Shown in pieces: positions 34,801 to 43,090 of a stretch of DNA of 64,000 bases (position 1 is its first letter; each line of letters opens with the position of its first letter). Both the position numbers and the translations under genes were made by a program. Source of the DNA: Palsa-1033 sp963735455 (GTDB taxonomy: Bacteria > Chloroflexota > Limnocylindria > Limnocylindrales > CSP1-4); the NCBI GenBank assembly GCA_963735455.1, contig CAVTKZ010000003.1, positions 186,001 to 250,000 of the forward strand. The letters run 5' to 3'. The notes beneath the pieces were generated by a model. It did no database searches. It was not told the origin of the DNA and was given only the letters and a program-made list of their open reading frames with translations.

Positions 34801-35191
34801 GCGCGTCGGCGGCCCCGTCGGCGGGCGGGCCGCCGAGGGCCGCAGGGTCCGCCGAGATCACCTCGCCGGTGTTGACCCCGACCCGGATCCGGAGATCGCC
34901 GGCCTCGAGCCCGAGCCGGCTGGCCAAGCCCTCGACCGCGTTGACCAGGGCCAGGCCGGCCCGGACGGCGCGTTCGGCGTCGTCATCCCGGGTGCGGGGC
35001 AGGCCAAAGACGGCCATCGCCGCATCACCGATGAACTTCTCGAGCTGCCCGCCGTAGCGCCCGATCGTCTCCCGGACGGTCGCGAAGTAGGCGTCCTGGA
35101 TCGTGCTGACGTCCTCGGCATCGAGGCGCTCCGAGAGTGGGGTGAAGCCGACCAGGTCGGCAAAGAGGACCGTCACGATCCGGCGTTCCAT
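31886..35191 (-). CDS. Class III nucleotide cyclase fused to AAA-type ATPase/TPR
   Basis: 1101 residues. Residues 1-190 are a class III adenylate/guanylate cyclase: metal-binding Asp12 in FADLVGFT and Asp56 in KFIGDAAM, preceded by Lys52, plus GVNTGEV and TGDAVNTAARL. The key residues are kept, so it is probably active. A STAND/AAA ATPase follows (Walker A APPGVGKSR, about 237-245, and WLIEDLHWADPDLL), then a long helical TPR-like region to the end. It resembles regulators that couple cyclic nucleotide synthesis to a signalling ATPase. No ribosome site precedes the start; it may be leaderless. It is divergent from cvpA. Confidence 0.9.
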   Translation of the reverse strand: MERRIVTVLFADLVGFTPLSERLDAEDVSTIQDAYFATVRETIGRYGGQLEKFIGDAAMAVFGLPRTRDDDAERAVRAGLALVNAVEGLASRLGLEAGDLRIRVGVNTGEVISADPAALGGPPADGAADALVTGDAVNTAARLQAAAPAGRVLLGEASALAVAESVELEPLEPIAVKGKTDPLRVSLAVAIRPVRSRELAMGGLRAPLIGRSDDLRRLQARAEGIHGGGAERLLVVAPPGVGKSRLVDEFLRRLDGFGVLRARLPAEAVSPFGAIIDLLRGTTGLDPADRTVLLATLLRAGVPAGRANVVADEVRRLADPQPGATVRPSDQAALFDAWATMLDAAGVGRPAVWLIEDLHWADPDLLSFLELAGRQPSRAGRLILATGRPAILERVARPGDRAGLGWPVLELGTLAPHAADELVTALIGGALPQPLGSRVVAASDGNPLFIEELLRTWASVGLLVQPAAGQSWRLAAEAHEISLPATVQAIYAAQLDDLPSGARSAARRAAVAGRRFPVAALAALDVPSVEASLATLERRALIGGLDVDPITGPGYAYRHALLRDAGYASLSRAERARLHVRLARWLERTAGERRLELAEQIGDHFAAALESTPALATEVSEGLDRPTAAALAADWLEQAGDLAAARFASEAARVLYLRSLDLSTGAADGVLARRLRRAAEATARAADLDSAAELFERSAARYQAALAHPSSPDPARADARRGYAAATAARSGLRFEEMHFAQAREIAEAALAVTGEGDPHAAVPLQLARLNALEGLTNDYGALHAEAQVVARVALETADPELIFEARRGVLRLGHSAGRVGPDEWLEFGAEAGRLERWPIAASALANAASLMTEPGDRDRVRALLDEAQAIAEARALTEQQGWIHQARCELELEAGDWPLARLEGIKALDLADARSYDRIAVRTWFALSPIAAATGDLALLGRATDWFTRRSGSFPTSPYGTVMRAAVDLRLAEAGLAEPPELPPDPLLDAIGLGENAPSWLASVETIVGAWLERGEIGAAETCVGRYLAVDVGPVTPLLAASRALAVAMVASHRGPLAAARATARTAVELAGTAQAPWWLDRATALLVAADARRPRPLAD

Positions 35192-35329
35192 CGGTTGACT
35201 CTAGCGGCTCGCCTGGTGCCCGGACCGGCTCCGTCGGCCGGCTCCGCCCGTGCCCCGGCGCGCTATCCTCTGGCCTGGCGAACCGATCGGGACCGAGTCG
35301 GTCGTGTCGTCCGTGGAGGGAGCCGGGCA

Positions 35330-35917
35330 ATGGACATCGTCCTGGTCGGGTTTATCGGCGCCAGCATCTTCGGCGGGTTCCGGGCGGGCCTGATCCGGAG
35401 CATCCTCGGCCTCCTGTTCATGGCCGTCTCGTTCATTGCCGGGGCGTACCTGCGCTACCCGGTGGGCGCCCTGTTCACGACCTTCTTCAAGGACGTGCCG
35501 TCGGACTACTCGAACCTGGTCGGCTACACGATCGTCTTCCCGGTCGTCCTGGCCGGCCTGCATATCGTCAGCGGCCTCCTGTTCAAGAAGGTTGCCGTGC
35601 GCGGAATCGAGGAGGGCCTGGACAAGGCCCTGGGGGCCGTGTTCGGCGGCGTCGAGGCGATCCTGATCATTTCCGCGGCGATCGTGATCGTCGACACGTA
35701 CCTGGGTACGACTCAGATCCGGAACACCCTGGGGCCGGGCATGCTCAAGTCGATCACCGATGCCCTCAACGGCTCGACGACGGTCCATATCCTGCGCGAC
35801 ACGACCGTGCCGATCGTCCTCGGCCTGCTTGGCCCGCTCCTGCCCAAGGACATCTCAAGCCTGATCCCGAACGGCCTGCCGTCACTGCCGGGTGGCCTGC
35901 CGGGACCCACCCCCTGA
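35330..35917 (+). CDS. CvpA-family membrane protein
   Basis: 195 residues from ATG 35330 behind GGAGGGAG. Four helices with the CvpA pattern (VLVGFIGASIFGGFRAGLIRSILGLLFMAVSFIAGAYL, then GLDKALGAVFGGVEAILIISAAIVIV). The C-terminal third is an extracytoplasmic tail with a Pro/Gly-rich end. Colicin V production-like proteins are membrane proteins of uncertain role. It is coupled to the NADH dehydrogenase gene starting eight bases after its stop. Confidence 0.82.
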   Translation: MDIVLVGFIGASIFGGFRAGLIRSILGLLFMAVSFIAGAYLRYPVGALFTTFFKDVPSDYSNLVGYTIVFPVVLAGLHIVSGLLFKKVAVRGIEEGLDKALGAVFGGVEAILIISAAIVIVDTYLGTTQIRNTLGPGMLKSITDALNGSTTVHILRDTTVPIVLGLLGPLLPKDISSLIPNGLPSLPGGLPGPTP

Positions 35918-35924
35918 GTACCGG

Positions 35925-37262
35925 GTGACCGGGGCCGGGCCGGCAGCCCATCGCGTCCTGATCGTCGGAGGCGGGTTTGCCGGGCTGTACGCGGCGCGGC
36001 AGCTGGGCAAGGACGACCGGCTGGCGGTCACCGTCGTGGACCGGCGCAACTTCCACCTCTTCACCCCGCTCCTCTACCAGGTCGCGACCGGGGCGGTCTC
36101 GCCTGGTGACATCGCCCAGCCGCTGCGCTCGATCCTGCGCCGCCAGCGGAACACCACGGTTCTCCTGGGTGAGGCGGTCGGCCTCGATCCCGGCCGGCGC
36201 GAGGTCCTCCTGGCGGACGGCGGCCCGCTCGGCTACGACTCGCTGATCGTCGCCTCGGGGGCCCGCTTCTCGTATTTCGGGCATGACGACTGGGCCCGTG
36301 ACGCGCCCGGCCTGAAGTCGCTCGATGACGCCCTGGAGATCCGCCGCCGGATCCTGATCGCCTTCGAGGCCGCCGAGCGGGAGCACGATCCCAAACGGCG
36401 GGCCGAGTGGCTGACCTTCGTGATCGTGGGCGGCGGCCCGACCGGTGTCGAGCTGGCCGGCTCGCTGGGCGAGATCGCCCGGGACACGCTCCGCCGCGAT
36501 TTCCACTCGATCGACACCCGCTCGGCCCAAATCAACCTGGTCGAGGCGCTGCCCCGGATCCTGCCGACCTACCCGGCCGATCGATCGGCCTCAGCCCGGC
36601 GCCAGCTCGAGCGCCTCGGAGCGACGGTCCGGAGCGCGACCCGGGTCGTGGACATCGACGACCACTCCGTGACTGTCGAGCATGCCGACGGGACGCGCGA
36701 GCTGATTCCCGCCCGGACGGTGCTGTGGGCTGCCGGGATCCTCGCCTCGTCGTTCGTGGCGGCCGTGGCTAAGGCCGCCGGCGCGCCGACCGACCGGAAC
36801 GGCCGGATCGAGGTCGGGCCGGATTTGACCGTGCCCGGCCACCCGGAGATCTTCGCGGTCGGGGATGCGGCCGTCCAACCCTGGAAGAAGGACCGGCCGG
36901 TGCCCGGCGTGGCCCAGGGCGGGATCCAGGGTGGTCGCTACGCAGCCTCGCTGATCGAGGCTCGGCTGGCGGGCGAGACCCTGGCCCCGTTCCGCTACCG
37001 GAACAAGGGCGACGTCGCCGTCATCGGGCGGCTGGCCGGGGTGACCGACATCCCCTGGCTGGGGCCGTTCGGGCGCCAGAGCGGCCTCGCGGCCTGGGTC
37101 CTCTGGCTGACCATCCACATCCTGTACCTGATCGGCTTCGCCAACCGGATCGTGGTCGTGGTCCGCTGGGCCTGGAGCTTCTTCACCCGCGGCCGGGGAT
37201 CCCGGCTGATCACCGGCGCGCCGCTCCTGCCGCCGATCGAGGAGCCCGAGCCGCCGGCCTGA
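35925..37262 (+). CDS. Type II NADH dehydrogenase (NDH-2)
   Basis: 445 residues from GTG 35925, eight bases after cvpA; an in-frame GTG at 35892 lies inside cvpA. Two Rossmann motifs are present: FAD site VLIVGGGFAGLYAAR near the start and NADH site TFVIVGGGPTGVELAGSL (about residue 162). NDH-2 signatures follow: NFHLFTPLLYQVATG, TVLWAAGI, EIFAVGDAA and PGVAQGGIQGGRYAA. The C-terminal hydrophobic helix (about 385-415) anchors it to the membrane. It moves electrons from NADH to quinone without pumping protons. Confidence 0.92.
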   Translation: MTGAGPAAHRVLIVGGGFAGLYAARQLGKDDRLAVTVVDRRNFHLFTPLLYQVATGAVSPGDIAQPLRSILRRQRNTTVLLGEAVGLDPGRREVLLADGGPLGYDSLIVASGARFSYFGHDDWARDAPGLKSLDDALEIRRRILIAFEAAEREHDPKRRAEWLTFVIVGGGPTGVELAGSLGEIARDTLRRDFHSIDTRSAQINLVEALPRILPTYPADRSASARRQLERLGATVRSATRVVDIDDHSVTVEHADGTRELIPARTVLWAAGILASSFVAAVAKAAGAPTDRNGRIEVGPDLTVPGHPEIFAVGDAAVQPWKKDRPVPGVAQGGIQGGRYAASLIEARLAGETLAPFRYRNKGDVAVIGRLAGVTDIPWLGPFGRQSGLAAWVLWLTIHILYLIGFANRIVVVVRWAWSFFTRGRGSRLITGAPLLPPIEEPEPPA

Positions 37263-37513
37263 TTCCGGGCCTAAAAGTTCGGAGCGGCCCTCCGAAGAGA
37301 ACCGCTCCGATGCTGTCCCGGTGAATTGTCCGCCGAAACGAACGCTTCTGCCACGCTACAAGGGCATCTATCACGTCGGCTGCACCGACTACCCTGACCC
37401 TACCTACCCATGACCTTGCAGCTGGGGCAGCTGGCTGCTTTCGCAGCGATCAGAGCATACCCGAAGCGAGCGGCTGAGCCAAGAGTTTCGTCACAAACCC
37501 CGGTGAAAATTCC
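37263..37513. other. 251-bp intergenic block with alternative hairpins
   Basis: No start-bearing frame with a domain was found on either strand. The first part can fold two mutually exclusive ways: TTCGGAG (37278-37284) with CTCCGAA (37290-37296), or TCGGAGCGG (37279-37287) with CCGCTCCGA (37302-37310). On the minus strand a GCTGC-GAAA-GCAGC hairpin, with a GNRA loop, lies near 37433-37446. It is convergent between ndh (plus) and a cyclophilin gene (minus), so part could be a terminator. Its length and structure also fit an unassigned small RNA. It does not match tmRNA, RNase P, SRP or common riboswitch cores that I know. Confidence 0.4.
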
Positions 37514-38011
37514 TTAACCTTCGCTTGGCGCGATCGCAATCGACTTGATCGCGACCGGCTCGTTGGGCAGGTCGCGGCTGTTGCGCGGCGCCGAGACGAT
37601 CTTGTCGGCGATGTCCATGCCCTTCGTCACGAGCCCGAACAAGGTGTAGTTCTTGGGCAGCTTGCCGGTCAGGTCGGCCACGCAGATGAAGAACTGCGAG
37701 CCGTTCGTGTTGGGCCCGGCGTTGGCCATCGCCAGCGCCCCGCGCAGGTAGTCACCCTGGACTTTCTCATCCTCGAAGGTGTAGCCCGGCCCGCCGGTGC
37801 CAACCCGGCCGGCGTCCAGGCTGGCCTTCTTGCCGAACTTGCCGTCGCCCGCCTGGATCACAAAACCGGGGATCACCCGGTGGAAGATCACGTCGTCGTA
37901 GTAGCCGCTGGTCGCCAGCCTGGCAAAGTTCGCGGCCGCCTTCGGGGCGCTCTCGTCGTACAGCTCGACGACGATGTCGCCCAGGTCGGTGCTGATCGTG
38001 GCGGTGGTCAT
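37514..38011 (-). CDS. Cyclophilin-type peptidylprolyl isomerase
   Basis: 165 residues from ATG 38011 with AAGGAG upstream. Cytosolic single-domain cyclophilin: ISTDLGDIVVELYDESAPKAAANFARLA, VIFHRVIPGFVIQAGD, GPNTNGSQFFI, NYTLFGLVTKGMDI. Catalytic Arg is in FHRVIPGF and the Gln/Phe substrate pocket residues are kept. It catalyses cis-trans proline isomerisation. It is followed upstream on the same strand by a lipoprotein cyclophilin, so the two form a pair. Confidence 0.93.
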   Translation of the reverse strand: MTTATISTDLGDIVVELYDESAPKAAANFARLATSGYYDDVIFHRVIPGFVIQAGDGKFGKKASLDAGRVGTGGPGYTFEDEKVQGDYLRGALAMANAGPNTNGSQFFICVADLTGKLPKNYTLFGLVTKGMDIADKIVSAPRNSRDLPNEPVAIKSIAIAPSEG

Positions 38012-38027
38012 CTGTGCTCCTTGCGCG

Positions 38028-38777
38028 CTAGGGTCCGACGCTGACCGTGGTCATCGGGACCGGATCGAGCGCGGCGTTGTTGGGATCTCCGGAGTTGGGC
38101 ATTGCGGCGATCGCGTCGACGACGTCCATCCCGGTCGTGACACTGCCGATGATCGCGTAACCGTACTGGTTCGACTGGGCCAGCGACTGGGCCGGCGGCC
38201 CGTCGACCAAGACGATGAAGAACTGGGCCGCCTCCGAGTGGGGATCGGGCGTGCGGGCCATGGCGACCGTGCCCCGGCCATAGTCCGTGCGCGGGGGGTC
38301 GTCGCCGATCGTGTAGCCGGGATTGCCGCTGCCAACCTCGGCCGCATCGGCGGCCGACAGCTTGCCGTCGGCCCCGACCCGCCCGAATTCGCCGTCACCG
38401 CCCTGGATGATGTAGCCGGGCACCAGCCGCTGGAAGACGACCCCGTCGTAGTAGCCGCAGCCGGCCAGGGCCACGAAGTTGGCGGTGGCGATCGGGGCCT
38501 TGGCCGCGTCGACCTTGATCACGATCGTGCCTTTCGGAGTCGTGATCGTCACCGTCCGGGTCTGGCCGACCGCCAGGGCGGCCGGCTGGCTGGTCGGACA
38601 GGAGCTCAGGTCGATCGTGCTGGCAGCGGGCACCTGGCTGGCCGGCCCGCCCCCGATCGGCAGGCCGCCGGGGCTGCTGCAGCCGGCCAGGATCAGGGCG
38701 ACGGCCAGGCTCGCGATCCGCCCGGAGCGGCCCGGGCGCGCAAGCCCGGAGCGGCCGTGGGGGGCGGTGATCGGCAT
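38028..38777 (-). CDS. Lipoprotein cyclophilin-type peptidylprolyl isomerase
   Basis: 249 residues; signal with lipobox LAGC (Cys33), short linker, then a cyclophilin domain with VVFQRLVPGYIIQGGDGEFG and EAAQFFIVLVDGP. The usual catalytic Arg lies in FQRLVPGY. Exported to the cell surface as a lipoprotein, it probably folds envelope proteins. The start overlaps the stop of the HisA-like gene upstream (TGATG). The next gene is the cytosolic cyclophilin. Confidence 0.9.
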   Translation of the reverse strand: MPITAPHGRSGLARPGRSGRIASLAVALILAGCSSPGGLPIGGGPASQVPAASTIDLSSCPTSQPAALAVGQTRTVTITTPKGTIVIKVDAAKAPIATANFVALAGCGYYDGVVFQRLVPGYIIQGGDGEFGRVGADGKLSAADAAEVGSGNPGYTIGDDPPRTDYGRGTVAMARTPDPHSEAAQFFIVLVDGPPAQSLAQSNQYGYAIIGSVTTGMDVVDAIAAMPNSGDPNNAALDPVPMTTVSVGP

Positions 38778-39478
38778 CAGCTGGCGGCCTCGAATGCGGC
38801 GCGGTAATCGACGGCTCCCGACAGGAGGGCCTCGCCCAGAATGATGCCGCTCACCCCTGAATCACGCAGCCGGCGGATCCCCTCGAGGTCGCGCACGCCG
38901 CCGGCCACCACCAGGTCGATGTCGTTGGCCTGGGCCAGGCCCCGGAGCAGCCCGAGGTCGGGCTCGGACCCGCCGTGGCCCAGGACGAAGCGGCGCACGC
39001 CCTGATCGACGAGCTCGCCGACCAGGCCCTCGAGGGTGGGCACGCCGGGCCGGCGCCAGGGGAAGGCGGCGAAGCGCTCGGGCCGGGGATCGAGGCCCAC
39101 GGCCAGCCAGTCACCGGCCACGGCGAGCGCAGCGCGGAGCAGCTCGACCTCCTCCACCACGCTCATCGCCAGGACCACCCGGGTCGCGCCGGCGGCGAAT
39201 GCCAGCCGGATCTGGTCGGCACCCTCGACGCCACCGGCGAGCTGGAGCGGGGTGGCCACCCGCGACGCGACCAGGCCGACGGCCTCGAGGTTGACCGGCT
39301 GGCCGCTGCGCGCCCCGTCGAAGTCGACCAGGTGGACCAGGGGCGCCCCAAGCTCGACGAAGTGGGCGGCGATCCGTTCGGGCCGGTCGGTTGGCGCCCC
39401 GACCCCCGTCGCCGCCCCGGGCCAGAAGACGATCCGCGATCGGCCTCCCTCGAGGTCGATCGACGGGATGACCTGCAC
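38777..39478 (-). CDS. HisA/HisF-family TIM-barrel protein, HisA-like
   Basis: 233 residues from GTG 39478. TIM-barrel isomerase of histidine biosynthesis: VIPSIDLEGG near the N-terminus carries the first catalytic Asp, LVHLVDFDGARSGQP, PLQLAGGVEGADQIRLAFAAGATRVVLAMS, and the phosphate loop VVAGGVRDLEGIRRLRDSGVSGIILGEAL. However, the second catalytic Asp block (normally TDxxRDGT) is replaced by LGHGGSEPDLGLLRG, and the phosphate-contacting segment after the first strand is altered (RSRIVFWPG). It may be a degenerate or re-purposed HisA. Nearby genes are not histidine genes. Confidence 0.72.
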   Translation of the reverse strand: MQVIPSIDLEGGRSRIVFWPGAATGVGAPTDRPERIAAHFVELGAPLVHLVDFDGARSGQPVNLEAVGLVASRVATPLQLAGGVEGADQIRLAFAAGATRVVLAMSVVEEVELLRAALAVAGDWLAVGLDPRPERFAAFPWRRPGVPTLEGLVGELVDQGVRRFVLGHGGSEPDLGLLRGLAQANDIDLVVAGGVRDLEGIRRLRDSGVSGIILGEALLSGAVDYRAAFEAAS

Positions 39479-39494
39479 GCCGAGCCGCCCCTCG

Positions 39495-41073
39495 TCAGGC
39501 CGGCGCCGGGCCACCCTCGCCGGCGAAGCGCCGGCGGTGGAAGCTGATCGGCAGGCTGCCATTGCCCAGGAGCGTGTCGTGGAATCGGCGCAGGCTGAAA
39601 TCCGGCGCCCAGCTTTGCTCGTTGGTCCGCCCGGAGCTGGAGCAGGAGGACCTTGCCCAGCAGGTACGACAGCTGGTAGGTCGGGGTGTACGTGTAGCGC
39701 CGGACCTCGGCCCGGGCATTGGCGGCCTCGAAGCCGGTCTGCTCGATGAGCCAGGCCTCGGCCTCTTCGACGCCGATCTCGCCGCGATGCATCCGCACGT
39801 CGAGGATGATCCGGCAGGCCCGCCAGATCGCGTCGGTGTGCATGCTCAGGCGGAACCCGGCACCGGCATCGAAGCCTTCCTCGCGCATCATCTGCTCGGA
39901 GTACATCCCCCAGCCCTCGACGAACTCGGGCGCCTGGGTCGTCAGCCGGCTCAGGCTGGGATGCTTGGCGGCGACCGATAGCTGGAGGTGGTGGCCGGGA
40001 TACGCCTCGTGGATGCTGGTGTTGCTGATCGAGCTCCGATTGTGCTCACGCATCGCCCCTGGCTCGCCGTCGACCGACGGCGTGACGATGTAGATCCCCT
40101 GTGGCTGGTCGTCGAACTTCGGGGCATCGAAGTACGCCGCGAAGGGCATCACCCGACGGAGGTAGTCGGGCGTCGGGACGACCTCGATCCGCTCGTCATC
40201 GGGAATGCCCACGATGTCGTGCTCGATCAGGTAGCTCCGGGCTCGGAGCATCACCTCCCGGTAGGCGTCGAGGGCTTCCTCGAAGGTCGCCGGGTGATCG
40301 TCTTTCAGGCGCCTGATCACCTCGGCCTCGTCAAGGTTCGGATCGACCTCCCGGGCGGCGGCCGTCCGGGCCGAGCGCTGGAGGTCGAGCTGCTCGTAGC
40401 CGATCGCCAGGATCTGCTCGGCGTCCAGGCCATCGAACGCCCGCCGGGCGACCAGCTCGTCGTAGCGCTCCTGACCAAGGGGCCACTGCTCGATCGCCGT
40501 CCCGAGGGTGCCCCGCAGGAACGTCGTGTAGTCGGCCACAGCAGCCTTGGCCTGCTCCGCGGCTCGGCCCAGGCGGCGTCGCTCCGGCTCCGGCAGGAGC
40601 ACGCCCGAGGCCACGATCTCGTCGAAGAAGCCCGCCATCTCGTCGGCCGATTCGAGCTCGAGCTCCTGCCACAGGCGGACCTGCGGCTCGACCGCCCGGG
40701 TCCGGTGCTGGGCCAGGAAGCGAGGGATCGCCTCCATCCGGGCCGTGATCGAGGCCAGCCGCTCGGCGAGCGGCGCGAAATCGCGGGCGAAGAGCGCAAA
40801 GAGCGGATCGCCGATCCCGTCGATCGCCGTCGAGCGGCGTGCCCACAGCCGCTGCTCCTCGAGGTCGAACAGCTCGAGGCGCAGGTTGTGGAGCTCGATT
40901 TCGCGTTCGAAGCGGACCTCCGCGGACAGGCCGGCCGGGTCGAGGGCCACGATCGCGGCCTGCTGGCCACGGGCCTGGGCGACCTGCTCCTCGATCGCCT
41001 CGCGCGTGCCTTCCGGCAGGCGATCGTCTTCGGTGTGGATCCCCAGGAAGGTGGCCGCATCGGGATGGGCCAC
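39495..41073 (-). pseudogene. DUF885 peptidase-like protein with one frame break
   Basis: About 525 residues visible. DUF885 helical metallopeptidase-like protein: PGHHLQLSVAAKHPSLSRL with the HEAYPGHH zinc motif, VEGWGMYSEQMM, YTYTPTYQLSYLLGK. Near 39602 the frame changes: the normal ending FSLRRFHDTLLGNGSLPISFHRR is found one frame over, so a single extra base is implied. The N-terminus is also unclear. Coding-like sequence (LDERFYDRVEANFRRS) continues upstream of GTG 41073 to about 41178 without a canonical start, meeting the threonine aldolase stop. Assembly error and true decay are both possible. Confidence 0.7.
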
Positions 41074-41177
41074 GATCGAGCGCCGGAAGTTGGCCTCGAC
41101 GCGGTCATAGAACCGCTCGTCGAGTGGACCCGCGTCCGGCGCGGGTGCCGGCCGGCTCAGCTTGACGTCGGCGAGGT

Positions 41178-42296
41178 TCAGCTTCGGGTGCCTGCGCCGG
41201 CCGGCGAGCGGCCGGCCATCTCGTTGAGGACGTCGCGGGTCGCCGCCAGGATCGTGTCCACGTCCCTGGCCCCGACGTCGTGATGGGTGGCCGCCCGGAC
41301 GGCACCGTGGGGATACTCGACCATCAGCACGCCACGGGCCTTGAGCGCGGCCAGGAAGGCGGCTCGCTCGCCGCGAACCTTGAACAGGACGAAGTTCGTA
41401 CGGACCCGGGTCGGATCGAGACGGCCCGAGGTCGGTTGGGCAATTCCCCCGGCGGATTCGATTCCGTCGAGCTCGGCCAGTCCCTCGGCCAGTCGCCGGG
41501 CGTTGGCATGGTCGTCGGCGAGGCGGGCGATCATGCCATCGGGCCCGTCGCCCAGGGCAACCAGGCCGGCCGCGGCAAGGATCCCTACCTGGCGCAGGCC
41601 GCCCCCGACCAGCTTGCGCCCGCGACGCGCTCGCCAGATGAAGTCCTTCGAGCCGACGAGGACCGAGCCGACCGGACAGCCGAGGCCCTTCGAGAGACAG
41701 AAGGTGACCGAGTCCGCCGGCCCGGCCAGGGCTCGGGCGGTCACCCCCTGGGCCACGACCGCGTTGAAGAAGCGTGCCCCGTCGACGTGGAGCGGGACGC
41801 CCCGCTCGTGGGCGATCGCGGCGACCGTCGCCGTGTACTCGACGCTCAGGGGCTGGCCCATCGAGTGGGCGTGGGTGTTCTCGATCGTGACCAGGCCGGT
41901 GATCGGCTCATGGGGGTCGCTCGGATCGCGGAAGGCGTCGGCGATCTCGGCCGGGTCGAGCGTGCCGTCGGGCCGCTCGCGGAGAGCCCGGATCGAGGTT
42001 CCCACGATGACCGCGTGGCCGGCGGCCTCGTCGATGATGATGTGGCTCTCGGAGGCCGCGATCGTCTCCTGGCCGCGGGCCAGGTGGCCCAGCTGGGCGA
42101 CGAGATTGCCCTGGGTCCCGGACGTGACGAACAGGCCGGCTTCCTTGCCCAGCAGGTCCGCGGCGCGCTCCTCGAGGGCGATCACGGTCGGGTCGTCGCC
42201 GAAGACGTCGTCACCGACCTCGGCGCCCGCCATCGCCCGGCGCATCGCGTCGGTCGGCCGGGTCACCGTGTCGGAGCGAAGGTCGATCAGGCGCAT
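41178..42296 (-). CDS. ltaE: Low-specificity L-threonine aldolase
   Basis: 372 residues, about 25 more than the usual 340-350. Family markers: LIDLRSDTVTRPTDAMRRAMA at the start, HIIIDEAAGHAV, ENTHAHSMG, LHVDGARFFNA and the PLP-lysine motif CLSKGLGCPVGSVLVG (Lys at about 203). It cleaves L-threonine or L-allo-threonine to glycine and acetaldehyde in the cytosol. A C-terminal tail with Gly/Ala residues is added. The downstream DUF885 gene begins at or within its end, and tRNA-Asp lies 60 bases upstream on the other strand. Confidence 0.9.
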   Translation of the reverse strand: MRLIDLRSDTVTRPTDAMRRAMAGAEVGDDVFGDDPTVIALEERAADLLGKEAGLFVTSGTQGNLVAQLGHLARGQETIAASESHIIIDEAAGHAVIVGTSIRALRERPDGTLDPAEIADAFRDPSDPHEPITGLVTIENTHAHSMGQPLSVEYTATVAAIAHERGVPLHVDGARFFNAVVAQGVTARALAGPADSVTFCLSKGLGCPVGSVLVGSKDFIWRARRGRKLVGGGLRQVGILAAAGLVALGDGPDGMIARLADDHANARRLAEGLAELDGIESAGGIAQPTSGRLDPTRVRTNFVLFKVRGERAAFLAALKARGVLMVEYPHGAVRAATHHDVGARDVDTILAATRDVLNEMAGRSPAGAGTRS

Positions 42297-42355
42297 CGCG
42301 GCCGAGTCTAGCGCCTCGGCCTGAGCGGCGAGGTGCTATCCTTCCGGCTCGCCGC

Positions 42356-42432
42356 GGACCCGTGGTGTAGCGGCCCAACATGCCAGCCTGTCACGCTGGA
42401 GATCGCCGGTTCGAATCCGGTCGGGTCCGCCA
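42356..42432 (+). tRNA. tRNA-Asp (anticodon GTC)
   Basis: 77 bases with encoded CCA. Acceptor GGACCCG pairs with CGGGTCC, discriminator G. Anticodon loop CTGTCAC contains GTC. T arm has GGTTCGAATCC. It decodes GAC/GAT. Confidence 0.95.
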
Positions 42433-42526
42433 TCTTCGAATTCACCGACGCCCCGTCTGCCGCCCGGACGGGGCGTTCTCTATGCCCGCCGGGCAGGGCA
42501 TCAGCCGCCCGGCGATCATGGTCGCG

Positions 42527-43036
42527 ATGAGACCACCCGATCCGACGGCCCGGCTGACGTTCCGCGAGATGACTGTCGACGACCTCGATCAGATGGCGGC
42601 ACTCCTCGGCGATCCGGCCGTGATGACCTATTACCCGCAGCCGCTGGATCGGGCCGGGGCGCAGGGCTGGATCGACTGGAACCAGGGCCTCTATCGCCAG
42701 CGCGGCTTCGGCCTGTGGATCATCGAGGAGCGCGAATCGGGCCAATTCGTCGGTGATTGCGGCCTGACCCCGCAGGAGGTCGACGGCAGCGACGAGATCG
42801 AGGTCGGCTACCGGGTGATGACGGCGATGCAGCGTCGAGGCTTTGCCACGGAAGCGGCCGAGGCTTGTCGGGCCCACGCTCGGGACGTCCTCGGACTCGA
42901 GCGCCTGATCGCCCTGATCCACCCCGAGAACCTGGCCTCGCAGCGGGTCGCGGAGAAGATCGGGCTGCGCTTCGAGCGCGAGACGACGGGTCGTTCGGGC
43001 CGGACCTACCGCCTCTACGGGAGCAGCCTCGCCTGA
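42527..43036 (+). CDS. GNAT-family N-acetyltransferase (RimJ/RimL type)
   Basis: 169 residues from ATG 42527; upstream in-frame ATGs at 42518 and 42482 are not preceded by a better ribosome site. The fold shows VGYRVMTAMQRRGFATEAAEACRAHA (acetyl-CoA loop QRRGFA) and PENLASQRVAEKIGLRFERE. It resembles ribosomal-protein or amino-group acetyltransferases; substrate unknown. It begins about 95 bases downstream of tRNA-Asp. Confidence 0.86.
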   Translation: MRPPDPTARLTFREMTVDDLDQMAALLGDPAVMTYYPQPLDRAGAQGWIDWNQGLYRQRGFGLWIIEERESGQFVGDCGLTPQEVDGSDEIEVGYRVMTAMQRRGFATEAAEACRAHARDVLGLERLIALIHPENLASQRVAEKIGLRFERETTGRSGRTYRLYGSSLA

Positions 43037-43090
43037 CGAACGACGCGCCGGGCGACGGACGACTCGGCCGACCGGCCGGCGGCCGCAGGA

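Noticed and set aside
33278..35917. A very long open frame on the plus strand, antisense to the cyclase-ATPase gene
   Set aside because: High GC leaves few stops in antisense frames. Only its last 195 codons (cvpA) have a ribosome site and a family pattern; the rest mirrors the cyclase codons.
37263..37513. tmRNA, RNase P, SRP RNA or cyclic-di-GMP riboswitch
   Set aside because: None of their core sequences could be found on either strand; kept only as an unassigned structured region.
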